A stretch of 64,000 nt of DNA, from contig NC_088342.1 of assembly GCF_036884655.1 (NCBI RefSeq), positions 15,390,001-15,454,000 of the forward strand. Direction: 5' to 3'. The stretch comes from Musa acuminata AAA Group (taxonomy: Eukaryota; Streptophyta; Magnoliopsida; Zingiberales; Musaceae). Of the stretch, positions 12,041 through 22,200 are shown piece by piece; within the stretch, counting starts at the first letter, position 1, and every line of letters begins with the position of its first letter. The position numbers and the translations under genes were made by a program. The notes beneath the pieces are model-generated. The model made no database searches. It had not been told where the DNA came from and worked only from the letters and a program-made list of their open reading frames with translations.

Positions 12041-13520
12041 TTACCAATTATGATTGATCTACAAAATCATCAACAACGACATCAACGTCATATGAGAATT
12101 CATTGATATTAATTTGTTGTTCACCCTCATCAATTCTTTTATTGATTTGAGGAACAATAATTTCTTTAATAGGAGATAATATGAGATAATTAACCTGAAT
12201 CTCCTCAATATCAAAATTGATCCTTCGAGATTTTTTACTTTCATTGATTTTAACATTTTCTAGGAATATTACATTACTAGATTTTACTATCCTCGTACTA
12301 TGATTAGGGTAATAAAATCTATATCCCTTCGATTTTTCTTGATAATCAATAAAATATCCAGAAATAGTTCTTAGATCTAATTTCTTTTCATATGGATTAA
12401 ATACTCTTACCTTAGTAGGACACTCCCAAATTTGTAAATGTCTCATATTGGGCTTCCTACAACTAATCCATAACTCAAATGAAGCTAATAGAACTAACTT
12501 ACTAGGAACCCTATTCAAAATGTACATAGCTGTCCTGAGAGCTTAACCTCACATTGACTCAAGTATAGAGGAATATCTCATCATGCTCCTACCCATATCC
12601 ATAAGAGTATGATTTCGTCTTTCAGTAATACTATTCTACTATGGCACACCTAGTAATGCATATTGAGCACAAATACCCTGATGTTCTAGGAATCTAGCTA
12701 AAGGACCAATATTCTGACTGGATTCATCATATCTGTCATAAAATTTACTAACGCTATCAGATCTGATAATTTTAATTTTTCTATTTAATTATCTCTCGAC
12801 CTCATTCATGTACACTTCAAGAGGGTCAACGGCCTAAGACTTTTCATAGATTAGATAAACATAACCATATATAGATAAGTCATCTATAAATGTGATGAAA
12901 TACATTTCTCCATTAAAACAAGGAATATGAAGTAGTCCACAGATATCATCAGTATGAATAATCTCAAGGAGTTCTTTACTTCTTGTAAAATTTTTCTTTG
13001 TATATTTAGTTTACTTTCCCTTAATGTAATCTATACAAACATCAAAATTAGTGAAGTTTAAATGTTCCAAAATATTATCTTTCACTAATCTTTCTATTCT
13101 TTCCTTGGAGATATGCCACAATATAGAAGATCTTTCATTATTGAAACTACATTTCAATCTAACACTTGATTATAAGGTCAATAATATTTTTGCAAACTTA
13201 AGATTCAAATTAGTTATGTACAAACCATCACATAGAATTCTAGAACCAACTTTTATTGAATCACAAAATATATTGAGTTTACCATTACCAAAAGAAAATA
13301 TCCTAACTCATCAATTCTAGATAGAGAAACTAAATTTCTAGAAATAGTAGGAACATAACATGTGTTAACAAAATCTATCAAATGACCCGTCTCTAAGCAT
13401 AGACGATAAGTTCCCATTAATATGACTTTCGCTTTGAGACAATTTCTTATAATGATAAATCTTCCATGTTCTTTTGATTTCCGAATTGAAAGAAATCTAT
13501 GCATATTATTGGTAATATGA
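12041..13520 (-). pseudogene. Copia integrase and protease remnant (G)
   Basis: The segment 12048-12527 is an open 159-codon piece of the integrase C-terminal region with YILNRVPSK, FELW, HLQIWECP and LDLRTISGYFI, typical of copia elements. Around 13050-13160 the minus strand reads as a broken pre-integrase zinc-binding region (LWHIS, then a CIDYIKGK-like piece). Around 13253-13400 it reads VPTISRNLVSLSRIDELGYF, the stretch between protease and integrase. A stop-rich catalytic core lies between 12540 and 13000. The copy is dead. Confidence 0.8.
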
Positions 13521-13599
13521 GTTGAAGTACCAGAATCAATCCACTAAGTATTAGAAGGAACTTCTATAATATTTGATTTAAAACATACAAAGGTCGAGT

Positions 13600-14450
13600 T
13601 TATACCTTTCTTTTCGAACCAAGTTTTGTGTTTAATACAGTCTTTCTTTACATGTCGTTTCTTGCCACAAAAGAAACACTTTACTGTAAAAGCTTTCTTT
13701 TCATTAGTCATTTTAATATTTTTAAACCTGACAAATTTCTTTGATGGATGAGCTTCAATTTTTTTTCTTGTTATCGACTCCTTGAGTAGTAGTTATGATA
13801 TTATATAAACTTTCCTGCTTTAAGCTCAATTCTTCCTGAACACACATACTAGTTAACTCATTCAAGTCTTACTTATCCTTATTTGTATTATAGTGAATCT
13901 TGAATGGGCTAAACTAAGAAGGAAGAGGATTGAAAATGAACTACACGAGAAAAGACTCATTAACTTTCATACCTAATGCTTTAAGTTTTACAGCTTTATC
14001 AGCCATATTGAGGATATGGTCCTGAATTCCTCGAGCGTCATCATACTAAGCCATAGTCAATTCTTTCATTAGTATACTAGCCAATAACTTATCAACAGAT
14101 TTAAATCTGTCTTCAATAACCTTTAAATATTCTTGTGCACTAGTTGCAATCAGTAATGAAGTCATTATGTTATTTGCAATCGTCATTCTTATGAACATTA
14201 AACTAAGCTTATCAAATCTTTTCCAAGCTTTCATTTCATTAACTTATTCCATAGTATTTTTATTAGTCAAGTCTGTAGGCTTTTCGATAAGCAATTCTAA
14301 GTAAAGATCTAATACGCATAATATATATTGCATATGCTCTAACCATTTTGAATAATTTGATCTAGAGAGTATAGGGATACTAGAAGCATAAGAATGTATG
14401 GATAGAAGTACCATTATAAAAATATAAAATGATATTAATGTTTTGAGTTT
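13600..14450 (-). pseudogene. Copia gag remnant with CCHC zinc knuckle (G)
   Basis: Reading leftward from 14450, the minus strand gives gag N-terminal phrases (NYSKWLEHMQY-like, broken by stops). It then gives MKAWKRFDKLSLMFIRMTIA (from 14234) and EYLKVIEDRFKSVDK, a UBN2-type gag. Near 13640-13690 it reads CFFCGKKRHVKKDC, a clear C-x2-C-x4-H-x4-C nucleic-acid-binding knuckle. This contrasts with the gag genes of A, B, D and E in this window, which lack any such knuckle. Confidence 0.75.
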
Positions 14451-14571
14451 TTCAAAATATGATGAACTATTGATATAATCTATATTTTACCTTTGGGTAA
14501 AATATTAACATATCTAGTGTTCACTCAAGATCATTTAAAGTCCATTTAACATATCTAGTGTTTTATTTTAT

Positions 14572-15096
14572 ATCCACTTAAGACCTATAAATATCTCTCT
14601 CATCCTTGGTTAACAGACATAAGAATTGAGTGAAAAAAATAGAAAAACTCTGTTGTAATCTTATGAGAACTCCTCTAAAAGCTCTAAGCATTAGTATAGT
14701 TTTAGAGAGGAGTGAAGGGGGTGTATAGATTGTCTCCTAAACCTGTGAAAAGGAGAAGAGGGTTGTAAAAAGGTAGTTGATCTTCGTCCATTGAAAGAAG
14801 ATCGTTAGTGGATGCCGGTGGCCTCGATGAAAGAGGAATCGGTGGAGTAGATGTAGATCATGATGATCGAACCACTATAAATTAGTTTGCATTTCTGTTT
14901 TGCTATTTATCTTCCTTACAAACTACCTTACTTGCTTTACCTTCTCATTACACTCTTTCATATGCTTTCAAGTTAATATCTTTACGAAATGGTTTTCGTC
15001 GGAATCAAGTTTAATCGAAACAAAGATTTTTGAAACCGATAATTTTTTCGCTGCACTAATTCAACCCCCACTCTTAGTGCCGACTTGTTCCTAACA
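14572..15096 (+). repeat. Element B 5' LTR, 3' portion only
   Basis: This fragment aligns with 27735-28269 of the B 3' LTR, starting just before the TATA box (TATAAATA, 14586-14593) and ending CTTGTTCCTAACA. It keeps the R/U5-like part, including CACTAATTCAACCCCCACTC, an eroded C-tract stem-loop. U3 with its palindrome array is missing. Short ORFs inside (for example 14900-15094) are repeat sequence. Confidence 0.8.
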
Positions 15097-15097
15097 G

Positions 15098-15109
15098 TTA
15101 GTATCAGAG
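15098..15109 (+). other. Primer-binding site of element B
   Basis: The sequence TTAGTATCAGAG follows the LTR end by one base. It differs by one base from TTGGTATCAGAG, the complement of the initiator methionine tRNA 3' end used by plant copia elements. Confidence 0.75.
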
Positions 15110-15194
15110 CCACATTCTTTCTCATTTGGTTTAACAACTAAGAGAAATAGCTTTTTTCGGATTTCAAGAGGAACTTTCTCTCATTCGTCCTCCT

Positions 15195-16103
15195 ATGTTC
15201 AATGAGATGGACTATATATATTGGAAAACTCAAATAAGAGTTTTCTTGCTTTCTATTGATCTAAATTTATGGAATATGATCGAAAACAGATTTCAAAGGT
15301 CTTCTCTTCCAATGAACAATTCGAATAATTTGGAGAAGAAGACTTTTTCTTTAAATGCTAGAGCTATGAATGCTCTATTTTGCGCCTTAAACAAAAATGA
15401 ATTCAATTGGATTTCTACTTGCAAAACTGCTTTCGATATTTGGCACACTCTCAAAATCACATACGAAGGCACAAGTAGGGTAAAAGATTCTAAAATAAAT
15501 CTTTTGATGCATGATTTTGAGTTATTTCATATGAAACTAAGCGAAACCGTTGGAGACATGTACACCCATTTTACGGTTGTCGTCAATGGTTTAAAAAGTC
15601 TTAGTAAAAGTTTTTCTAATTTTGATCTCGTTAACAAGATCTTGAGATCTCTTTCTAAAAATTGGGAATCGAAAGTAATGACAATACTAGAGACAAAGGA
15701 TTTAAATAAATTTTCACTTGAAGAACTTATCGGATCTTTGATAACCTATGAAATAACTTATGTGACACAAAACGAACATGAGAACAACCTTTTAAAGAAC
15801 AAGAAGGATTTGACACTTCGAACAATAGAATACCACTTGAGTGATGACTCAAGTGATGATGATAATGACCTTGAACTCCTCACAATGAAGCTTAAAAAAT
15901 TCTTAAAACAAGAATCAAAAAATAATAATACACTTAAAAAGAAGTTGCCAAAGAAAAAAAGAGTGCTCAAGGCGACATGGGATGAATCAAGTACATCCGA
16001 AGACGAAGAGCAAACCAACAAAGGCGAGATGACAAACTACGCCTTAACGACTTTCGACGACGAGGTAACCAAAACCCCTTTGCTTTATTTCGAAATTACA
16101 TAA
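15195..16103 (+). CDS. UBN2-type Gag-like protein without zinc knuckle (B)
   Basis: The ORF encodes 302 residues of a Ty1/copia Gag. It has DYIYWKTQIRVFLLS near the N-terminus, RAMNALFCALNKNEF around residues 55-70, TAFDIWHTLKITYEGTSRVK around 77-97, and DLNKFSLEELIGSLITYEIT around 175-195. An acidic and lysine-rich tail (SDDSSDDDNDLELL, KKKLPKKKRVLKAT) follows. In related SIRE-like Gags a CCHC knuckle sits before the KAT-DESS segment; here none is seen. The same frame is open upstream of the chosen ATG (reading FFGFQEELSLIRPP), so the original start may have lain upstream. It stops soon after a GAGGTAACC site, and no pol follows. Expression is unproven. Confidence 0.75.
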   Translation: MFNEMDYIYWKTQIRVFLLSIDLNLWNMIENRFQRSSLPMNNSNNLEKKTFSLNARAMNALFCALNKNEFNWISTCKTAFDIWHTLKITYEGTSRVKDSKINLLMHDFELFHMKLSETVGDMYTHFTVVVNGLKSLSKSFSNFDLVNKILRSLSKNWESKVMTILETKDLNKFSLEELIGSLITYEITYVTQNEHENNLLKNKKDLTLRTIEYHLSDDSSDDDNDLELLTMKLKKFLKQESKNNNTLKKKLPKKKRVLKATWDESSTSEDEEQTNKGEMTNYALTTFDDEVTKTPLLYFEIT

Positions 16104-16830
16104 TACATGTCATGAGTTGTTTTTAAATTAGTTTAGAAAAATTATATATAATTTTTTTAAAAAAATTACATGATATAATAAAAAATAAATAAAAATTTTG
16201 GGATCATGTTAGTAATTTTGAAAATAATCATGACAACTACATGTTTTATGATAAAGGAATAAAAATGTTAAAAATATAATGCTTGTACACAAAATAAGAT
16301 TAATTTTATGTATGTTTTAAGAAGCAATAATGTATATCTTGATGATTTCTGTATTGCTCCTTCATAATGATTTTGATTGAAAATGCCTTATATTCAATGA
16401 AATCATGCTTGATGCTTTAATGATGTAATAAAAATGTTAAAAGGTTTAGTACATTGCTTGATGATTTTATTCTATGCATGAGATTTTGAAGTTATACATG
16501 ATGACTTTTATAATTTATTGATCTTGATGATTTTTGTGATAAATCTTGTACTTTCATTTTAAACGTTGATGTATATTTTTATTTGGCATAAAAATAAAAA
16601 ACTTGGGCATGCTTGTATGAAACAAACAACTTAAAATGAAACATCTCTATCTTATTGATTTTTCGATAAAAGATTTTTGACTCCAAATATTTTACGCTTT
16701 TGTGAATCTCTTAGACTATGAAAATGATTCGAATTTGAATGAGTTTTATTGAAATCATAATTTCTTGAGACTTATAACATGAAATCTTTTATGAATCAAG
16801 ATCTTGTATTTGATCTACTATGCTTCTTTT
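16104..16830 (+). other. Element B AT-rich internal spacer, first part
   Basis: This noncoding stretch of repeated phrases such as TTGATGATTTT and ATGCATGA resembles the spacers of A, D, E and H. It ends in CTTTT (16826-16830), the left half of the target duplication of element A. Confidence 0.7.
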
Positions 16831-17726
16831 TGTTGAATCTCGTATTTTGATGATGAAACCACTTGATATGTGTTTATGATTTAATCTGTGTTTTGAGTGA
16901 CACAGGATGCTTCGATCAAGATGAGACAATTAAAGTAGGAGGAATTGACATTGCGCCGGAGGAGAACATGTCAGGATATTGGAGGCAGAACGCTTCGGAC
17001 GTCGGGCATCGGGCCAAGGAGAGCATAATTGTGCCAAGGATATCGGGGTTGCGGAGGTCAACTGCCGATTAGGCAACAAGCTGCAAGAGAAGATGATGCA
17101 CTGAAGAATCGGACGAAGCGCCAACCAATAACGTGTCGGGCAACAGAATGTCAATTCGCGTTGTAATAATTGTCTAGATCGGAGTAGAGTTTTTGTTTGT
17201 GTGTGCAGAAATAACTACGATAATGATGAATACATAAAGCGAAACAAAGTGCCGGAGTCAACCGCGAAGGATTTGTTGCGAGTTCGAGAGTTCGATGGAA
17301 GTCCGAAGGTTCGTCGGGAATACTGCCGGAACTAGCCGAGAATGAGTAGGGAGCTTGCCGAAGGGTTTTTCGGAAGCTCGCCGGAAGGTTCATTGGAAGT
17401 TCGCGGAGCTCACCGAGAAAGATCGGAGCTTACCGAAGAAGCTCGTTGGAACTCGCCAAGATCAAATCATGAAGTCTAGGAGCTTGCCGGGAGTCCGCAG
17501 AATGGTTTTCGAGAGTTTATCGGAAGACTGCCGGAAGCTCGCTAGAAGAAGTCTTGACTTGTGGACTTTGTAATAGCTTAGGAAATGTCTTTAAATTTGT
17601 ATTTAGCACATTAATTAGGGTTAGGATTAGGTGTTAATCCTATAACCCAAGTAGGGGCTAATTGGGCCCGAGTTCGGACTGGTTTGGGCCAAGTTTGGGG
17701 CCCAACCATTGAGCTGAAATAGTGTA

Positions 17727-17826
17727 GGCGGTGGCACCGCCTAGAACCCGAGAACCAAGTGGTGGCACCGCTGGATTGAGCGGTGGCACCGCCCAGCACC
17801 CGAGAGGTCCGGCGATGGCACCGCCA
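17727..17826. repeat. Array of short GC palindromes upstream of LTR TATA box
   Basis: The array contains GGCGGTGGCACCGCC (17727-17741) and several diverged copies (GTGGTGGCACCGCTGG, GAGCGGTGGCACCGCCC, GGCGATGGCACCGCC). Each unit is an inverted repeat of 13-15 bases. The array ends about 60 bases before the TATA box. Equivalent arrays lie at 3893-4090, 23590-23711, 25066-25319, 27546-27690, 29692-29759, 36175-36222, 48909-49179 and 53797-53975. Confidence 0.8.
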
Positions 17827-17885
17827 GCCTCGGGAACCCAAGAGAATTCAAAATTTGGAGCCCAAATTTGAATCCTCTTGGGGCC

Positions 17886-17893
17886 TATAAATA
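17886..17893 (+). promoter_or_regulatory. TATA box of element A 5' LTR
   Basis: TATAAATA in the context GGGGCCTATAAATACCCC. The same context recurs at 23770-23777 (A 3' LTR) and, inverted, at 29624-29631 and 36107-36114 (D). Variants occur at 14586-14593 and 27747-27754 (B) and at 24995-25002 (J) and 53727-53734 (E, both inverted TATATAAA). Transcription start is expected some 30 bases downstream. Confidence 0.7.
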
Positions 17894-18349
17894 CCCCTCA
17901 ATTCTCAGCAGAGAAAACAACCTTTGAGAAGCAAGAGATTGAGATAAAAGTCTTAGCAAAGTCTTTAGCAAGTTTTTGTTTTCAATTGCTTGAGTGTTCA
18001 CCTCCTTCTTTCTCTTTGAAAATTTGTAAGAGAGTAAACCACTTGTAAAAGGTTGTAAGAGGGGTATTTGTCCTTCCCCTTCAAAGTGATTTGCTAGTGG
18101 AAGTTAGGAGCCTCATCGAAGAAGGCTTCACAAGTGGATGTAGGTCATTTGACCGAACCACTTTAAAATCGGCGTGATCTTTGGTTTGCATTTCATTATT
18201 GCTATTTACATTACTACAAACCTTCTTACGTGCTTTATTTCCTCATTACCTTTGCTGCATACCTTTACGAACATGCATTCAAGTTAAGCACTTCCGAGTT
18301 CGATTTTTATCGTACGAAAGATTTGTCAAAACCGACATTTTAATCTGCT

Positions 18350-18388
18350 GCACTAATTCAAACCCACCCCCCCCCCCCCTCTTAGTGC
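18350..18388 (+). other. Conserved LTR-end stem-loop with C-tract loop
   Basis: GCACTAA (18350-18356) and TTAGTGC (18382-18388) are exact inverted repeats enclosing a loop made mostly of C. The same arrangement is near the 3' end of every LTR of this superfamily in the window. In the B 3' LTR (28231-28253) the arms are GCATTAA and TTAGTGT, still pairable through G-T pairs. Confidence 0.65.
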
Positions 18389-18405
18389 TACTCCGATCCT
18401 AACAA

Positions 18406-18417
18406 TTGGTATCAGAG
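18406..18417 (+). other. Primer-binding site of element A
   Basis: TTGGTATCAGAG, one base after the 5' LTR end. It is the standard plant copia PBS complementary to initiator methionine tRNA. Confidence 0.85.
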
Positions 18418-18671
18418 TGGCACTAAGAGGGGGGGGGGGGTGAATTAGTGCAGTGGATTAAAACGTCGGTTTTGACAAATCTTTCGTACGATAAAAATCG
18501 AACTCGGAAGTGCTTAACTTGAATGCGTGTTCGTAAAGGTATGCAGCAAAGGTAATGAGGAAATAAAGCACGTAAGATGGTTTGCAGTAATGTAAATAGC
18601 AATAATGAAATGCAAACCAAAGATCACGTCGATTTTAAAGTGGTTCGGTCAAATGACCTACATCCACGTGC
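18418..18671 (-). repeat. Inverted copy of the LTR 3' end inside element A
   Basis: Directly after the PBS the sequence becomes the reverse complement of the last 230-250 bases of the same LTR. It runs from GGCACTAAGAGGG to GACCTACATCCAC and matches 18404 back to about 18150 with few differences. The peptide shadows on opposite strands (18181-18402 plus, 18423-18620 minus) are nearly identical. It joins the gag fragment at CCACGTGCGAAACGGC, a junction with short shared sequence. It replaces the leader and about the first third of gag. DNA or RNA here could fold into a hairpin with the PBS in the loop. Confidence 0.85.
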
Positions 18672-19271
18672 GAAACGGCATTTGATATTTGGCGAACACT
18701 TGAAATCACACACGAGGGAACTAGTAGAGTCAAAGACTCGAAAGTTAACATTTTATTGCATGATTTTGAGCTTTTTCAAATGCAACCAAGCGAGACTATA
18801 GGCGACATGTATACCTGTTTCACGGATATCGTTAATAATCTAAGAGTTCTTGGTAAATCTTTTTCGAATTTTGATCTCGTAAGCAAGATCTTAAGATCTC
18901 TTCCAAAAAGGTGGGATCCTAAAATAACCGCAATACAAGAAACAAAAGATTTAAATATTTTTCCACTTGAAGAACTAATTAGTTCGTTGATGACATATGA
19001 AATGGTGCACAATACACATGATGAACATGATGAACAAATTCACCTTCCAAAGAACAGGAAGGATTTGGAACTCCGGACAAATGAATACCATTTGAGTGAT
19101 GACTCAAGTGATGAGGACAATGATGAACTTGAACTTCGAACACTAAATCTTAATAAGTTTATTAAACAAAAATCTAAAATAAACAATGAACTTGAACGGA
19201 GGAAGAGGCCAAAGAAGAGGAAGGCAACCAAGGATGAATCAAAAACTTCCAAAGGCGAAACGGCGAATTAG
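18672..19271 (+). pseudogene. 5'-truncated UBN2-type gag fragment (A)
   Basis: The frame opens at AFDIWRTLEITHEGTSRVK-like sequence (18678 onward; exact residues here differ slightly) and continues through DFELFQMQPSETIGDMYTCF, DLNIFPLEELISSLMTYEMV and the acidic SDDSSDEDNDELELR tail to a stop at 19269-19271. D has TGG where A has TAG at that point, so the A stop is a substitution. The N-terminal third is missing. As in B and D there is no zinc knuckle between the KFIKQKSK segment and the KRKATKDES segment. A consensus 5' splice site, AAGGTAAGTAA, follows near 19292-19302. Confidence 0.8.
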
Positions 19272-22200
19272 GCTTTGATGGGTTTCAACTACAAGGTAAG
19301 TAACTCAACTCTCTTGAATTATTTTTGAAATTACTTGAAGTTTTTTATGAGTGCTTAATTTAGATAGTAGGAATAGAAAATAAAAAATTGTTTTTCAAAA
19401 ATTATATCATGTTTTTCTTTTTAGCATCTTTGAAAAATTAAAAAATTGATCATGAAAAGTATATTGCTAAGGTTTCTTGCATGTTATGTTTTGAAATATT
19501 GAATGATATATGCAACATTAGGGATGATAATTATATGATATGTGATAATTCTTAGGATTAATCTATGCATGTGTATCTTGATGATTTTATGTCATGCATG
19601 AGTTTTTGAAGTAAATGTTGATTTGAAACTCTCATTTTAGATTAACATGTTTTTGGTCTAATCATTTTTATGATAAATTAAGATTAAATTCTCATGATAT
19701 ATTAAGATGACATAGTGCATGTACATCTATGTATGAATTTCTTGATAGTCTTTTGATGATAGATGTGATATTATAATGTGTTTGGTCTTGATGGCTTCAT
19801 GACGAAACTTTTATTTCGATTTTAAAATGATACATATTTTCACAAAAGACTTGAATACCCTCACATGAAATCAATTGTATGAAATGGAAATGAATTTTCT
19901 ATCCTATTGAAATTAATGAATTTATTTTACCAATCTTGTGAATTTCATGAAAATAAACATGATGAATATTTTGAAAATAAATGAGTGTATCATTATTTGG
20001 TCTTAATGATTTCTCTTAAACATATTTTTTGAAATCATACTTGATGATGAATATCAAGATATTAAAAGGATGTTATCATGGAATCATACTTGATGATTTG
20101 TTTTACGAAATTTACCTTTCCGTCTTAAATGTTGACACTTGTTTTATTAAAGGTAAAGGCATGCTTATAAGAAGCAAATCACATGAATAGAACTTTATAA
20201 AAACGAAATACGATCCTCTATCTTATCGACTTTTCAATAAATCTATATTTGTCATGTATGAATTTATTGAATGTGATTTTGAGGATGATTTCGGATTTCA
20301 CAAATGCTTGATTCATACTTATGACATGAGACACATTTTAAATATGAATCATGTTCAATGCTTCAATCATATTATATCTCCCTTAATTCATTTTGTTCTC
20401 CTAGATTTATTTACCAAAGAGGAGAATCTTCCGAAAATGAAATGATACAAATGAATCACTTATCGATATGTATTTTTGAAATATCTTTTTAATGTGATGT
20501 TGATAATTTGAGATGCCTATTGGAATTCATGACATGAGATAATTGAATCCTTGACTTACTCTAGCTTGAAAATAGATGTTTAAAATCTTGCTTGATGAGT
20601 TGTTTTATAAGATTTTGCCTTTACGTCTTGAACTTTCATGCTTATCTTGATTTGGCATATAATGACTAAGGCATGCTTAGATGAAAAAGAATCACTTAAA
20701 AAATGCTTTTCCCATTTGATCGAGATTAATGATTTCATGATATTTTGTGAATCTCGAAATTGATTTTGATGACTTGATTATGAATTTCAAGTTAACGATT
20801 TGATTTGAATGAGTTTTATCTAAATCATAATCTTGATCTTGCAAAATTGGAATCACAAATAAAGTCTTTTAGTATTCATGATCTTGATAATTATGTTTTG
20901 AAACTTTATGTAAACCAAGAATGTTCATCATGATTCTCTCTTTGAATATTTAAAGAGGAGAATTTTCTAGATGAATCATGATTTTGATGATTGAATATTT
21001 GATGTGCATGAATTGAGATCTTGCTCTCCTACTATTCGTTTTGCTATTCACCAAAAGGAAGATTAATTCTAATAAACCATGATATGCTATATGAATTTTA
21101 TTGTATTCATGAAGTAATATCTCATCACTAATTTTTGTTTATATTCCTTCATGTGATGATATGAATGCTTGAAACACTTATGATATGATTTTTTATACAA
21201 TTCCAAGTATTCATGAAATATTTATCTCATCACCCAATTAATTCATCTTGATACTCCTAATGTGATGAAGTGAAAATTATGCATGAAATACAAATGGGAA
21301 GAAGTTTTGATCATGCATGGTAGGATATAATTTGACAAATTGATACCATCATGATATGAAACATTTATGATTTGCAATGATGTATGCAATACTTGTGCTT
21401 TCTAATTATGATGTGATGTATTACATATGATGTAAATCATGATTTAAAATACTATGAGTTGTTGCAAAAATGATGTATTATAAATATTGATTTAATGTTT
21501 TGTATCATAAATACTCTAAATGATGAATGTTTGGTATCATGATCAAAATGTTGACAAATAGTTAAAAATTTTAGTATCATGTATGATATCCTCATAATGT
21601 TGATCGATTTATTCAATATCGTGCATGAATGAATATAAGGTTTTTGAAAATGTGTATATTCTAATTTGAAAATATGATGATGCACAAATAAGATTGATAC
21701 TTACCTTTGTCATAATTGATGTAAAGGGTCTTCCTTTCTTTTTGACAATAACAAATGGGGAGATAGCTAGCTTGCACAAGTCAAGAAGATGCAAAAACTT
21801 GATTGCTAGCTTGCCTATCTTAAGTAACAAAGATTGCTAACTTGCTTACTTCAAGAAGCAAAAGTTGTCTTCTTGAACATCACTATCTTGCCTATCTCAA
21901 GAAGCAAGACTTGCAACCTGTACATTAAAATAGGAAGCAAGAATCGATAGCTTACACACTTCAACAAGAAAGCTATCTTGTATTTGCTTTCGAAATTTTT
22001 ACTAGCTTGTATATTACAAAACTTGCTCACTTTTTCAAACATTTTGCTAGCTTGCACTTTGTAAAGGAAGAGAAAATAGCACTTCTCAAAAGAGAAGAAA
22101 GAACTTACTATCTTGAACATCACAAAAATTTGCTACCTTGCATGATGTAAAATTTGCTAAGATCACTATCTCAAAAGAGTTGCTATCTCAAAAAAGGCAA

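Larger units (their letters stand above)
16831..18404 (+). repeat. Element A 5' LTR
   Basis: 1574 bases, starting TGTTGAATCTCG and ending GATCCTAACA. Order along the LTR: AT-rich start; GC-rich block 16950-17150; repetitive U3 segment 17270-17570 with the sense ORF 17355-17573; palindrome array 17727-17826; TATA box 17886-17893; transcribed part; stem-loop with C-tract 18350-18388. Short ORFs in it are repeat sequence unless selection is shown. Confidence 0.9.

Noticed and set aside
15758..16021. Serine- and leucine-rich minus-strand ORF, with similar ones at 19040-19252 and 34686-34898
   Set aside because: They are antisense to the acidic tail of gag; the repeated occurrence follows the gag copies.
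17727..17826. Palindrome array considered as a CRISPR-like array
   Set aside because: The units are adjacent imperfect palindromes without regular unique spacers, they lie in LTR U3 regions, and the genome is eukaryotic.
18181..18402. Similar MVCISLLLFTLLQTF... ORFs at 18181-18402, 18423-18620 and 24065-24298
   Set aside because: They lie in the transcribed end of the LTR on either strand according to LTR orientation and run into the C/G tract; they reflect LTR identity, not a protein family.
18361..18440. Possibility that the inverted LTR end in element A is purely an assembly artefact at the C/G tracts
   Set aside because: Not excluded, but the two arms differ at several bases and the far arm joins gag at a defined point, which a simple mirrored assembly error would not produce. 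Kept as a finding with long-read testing.
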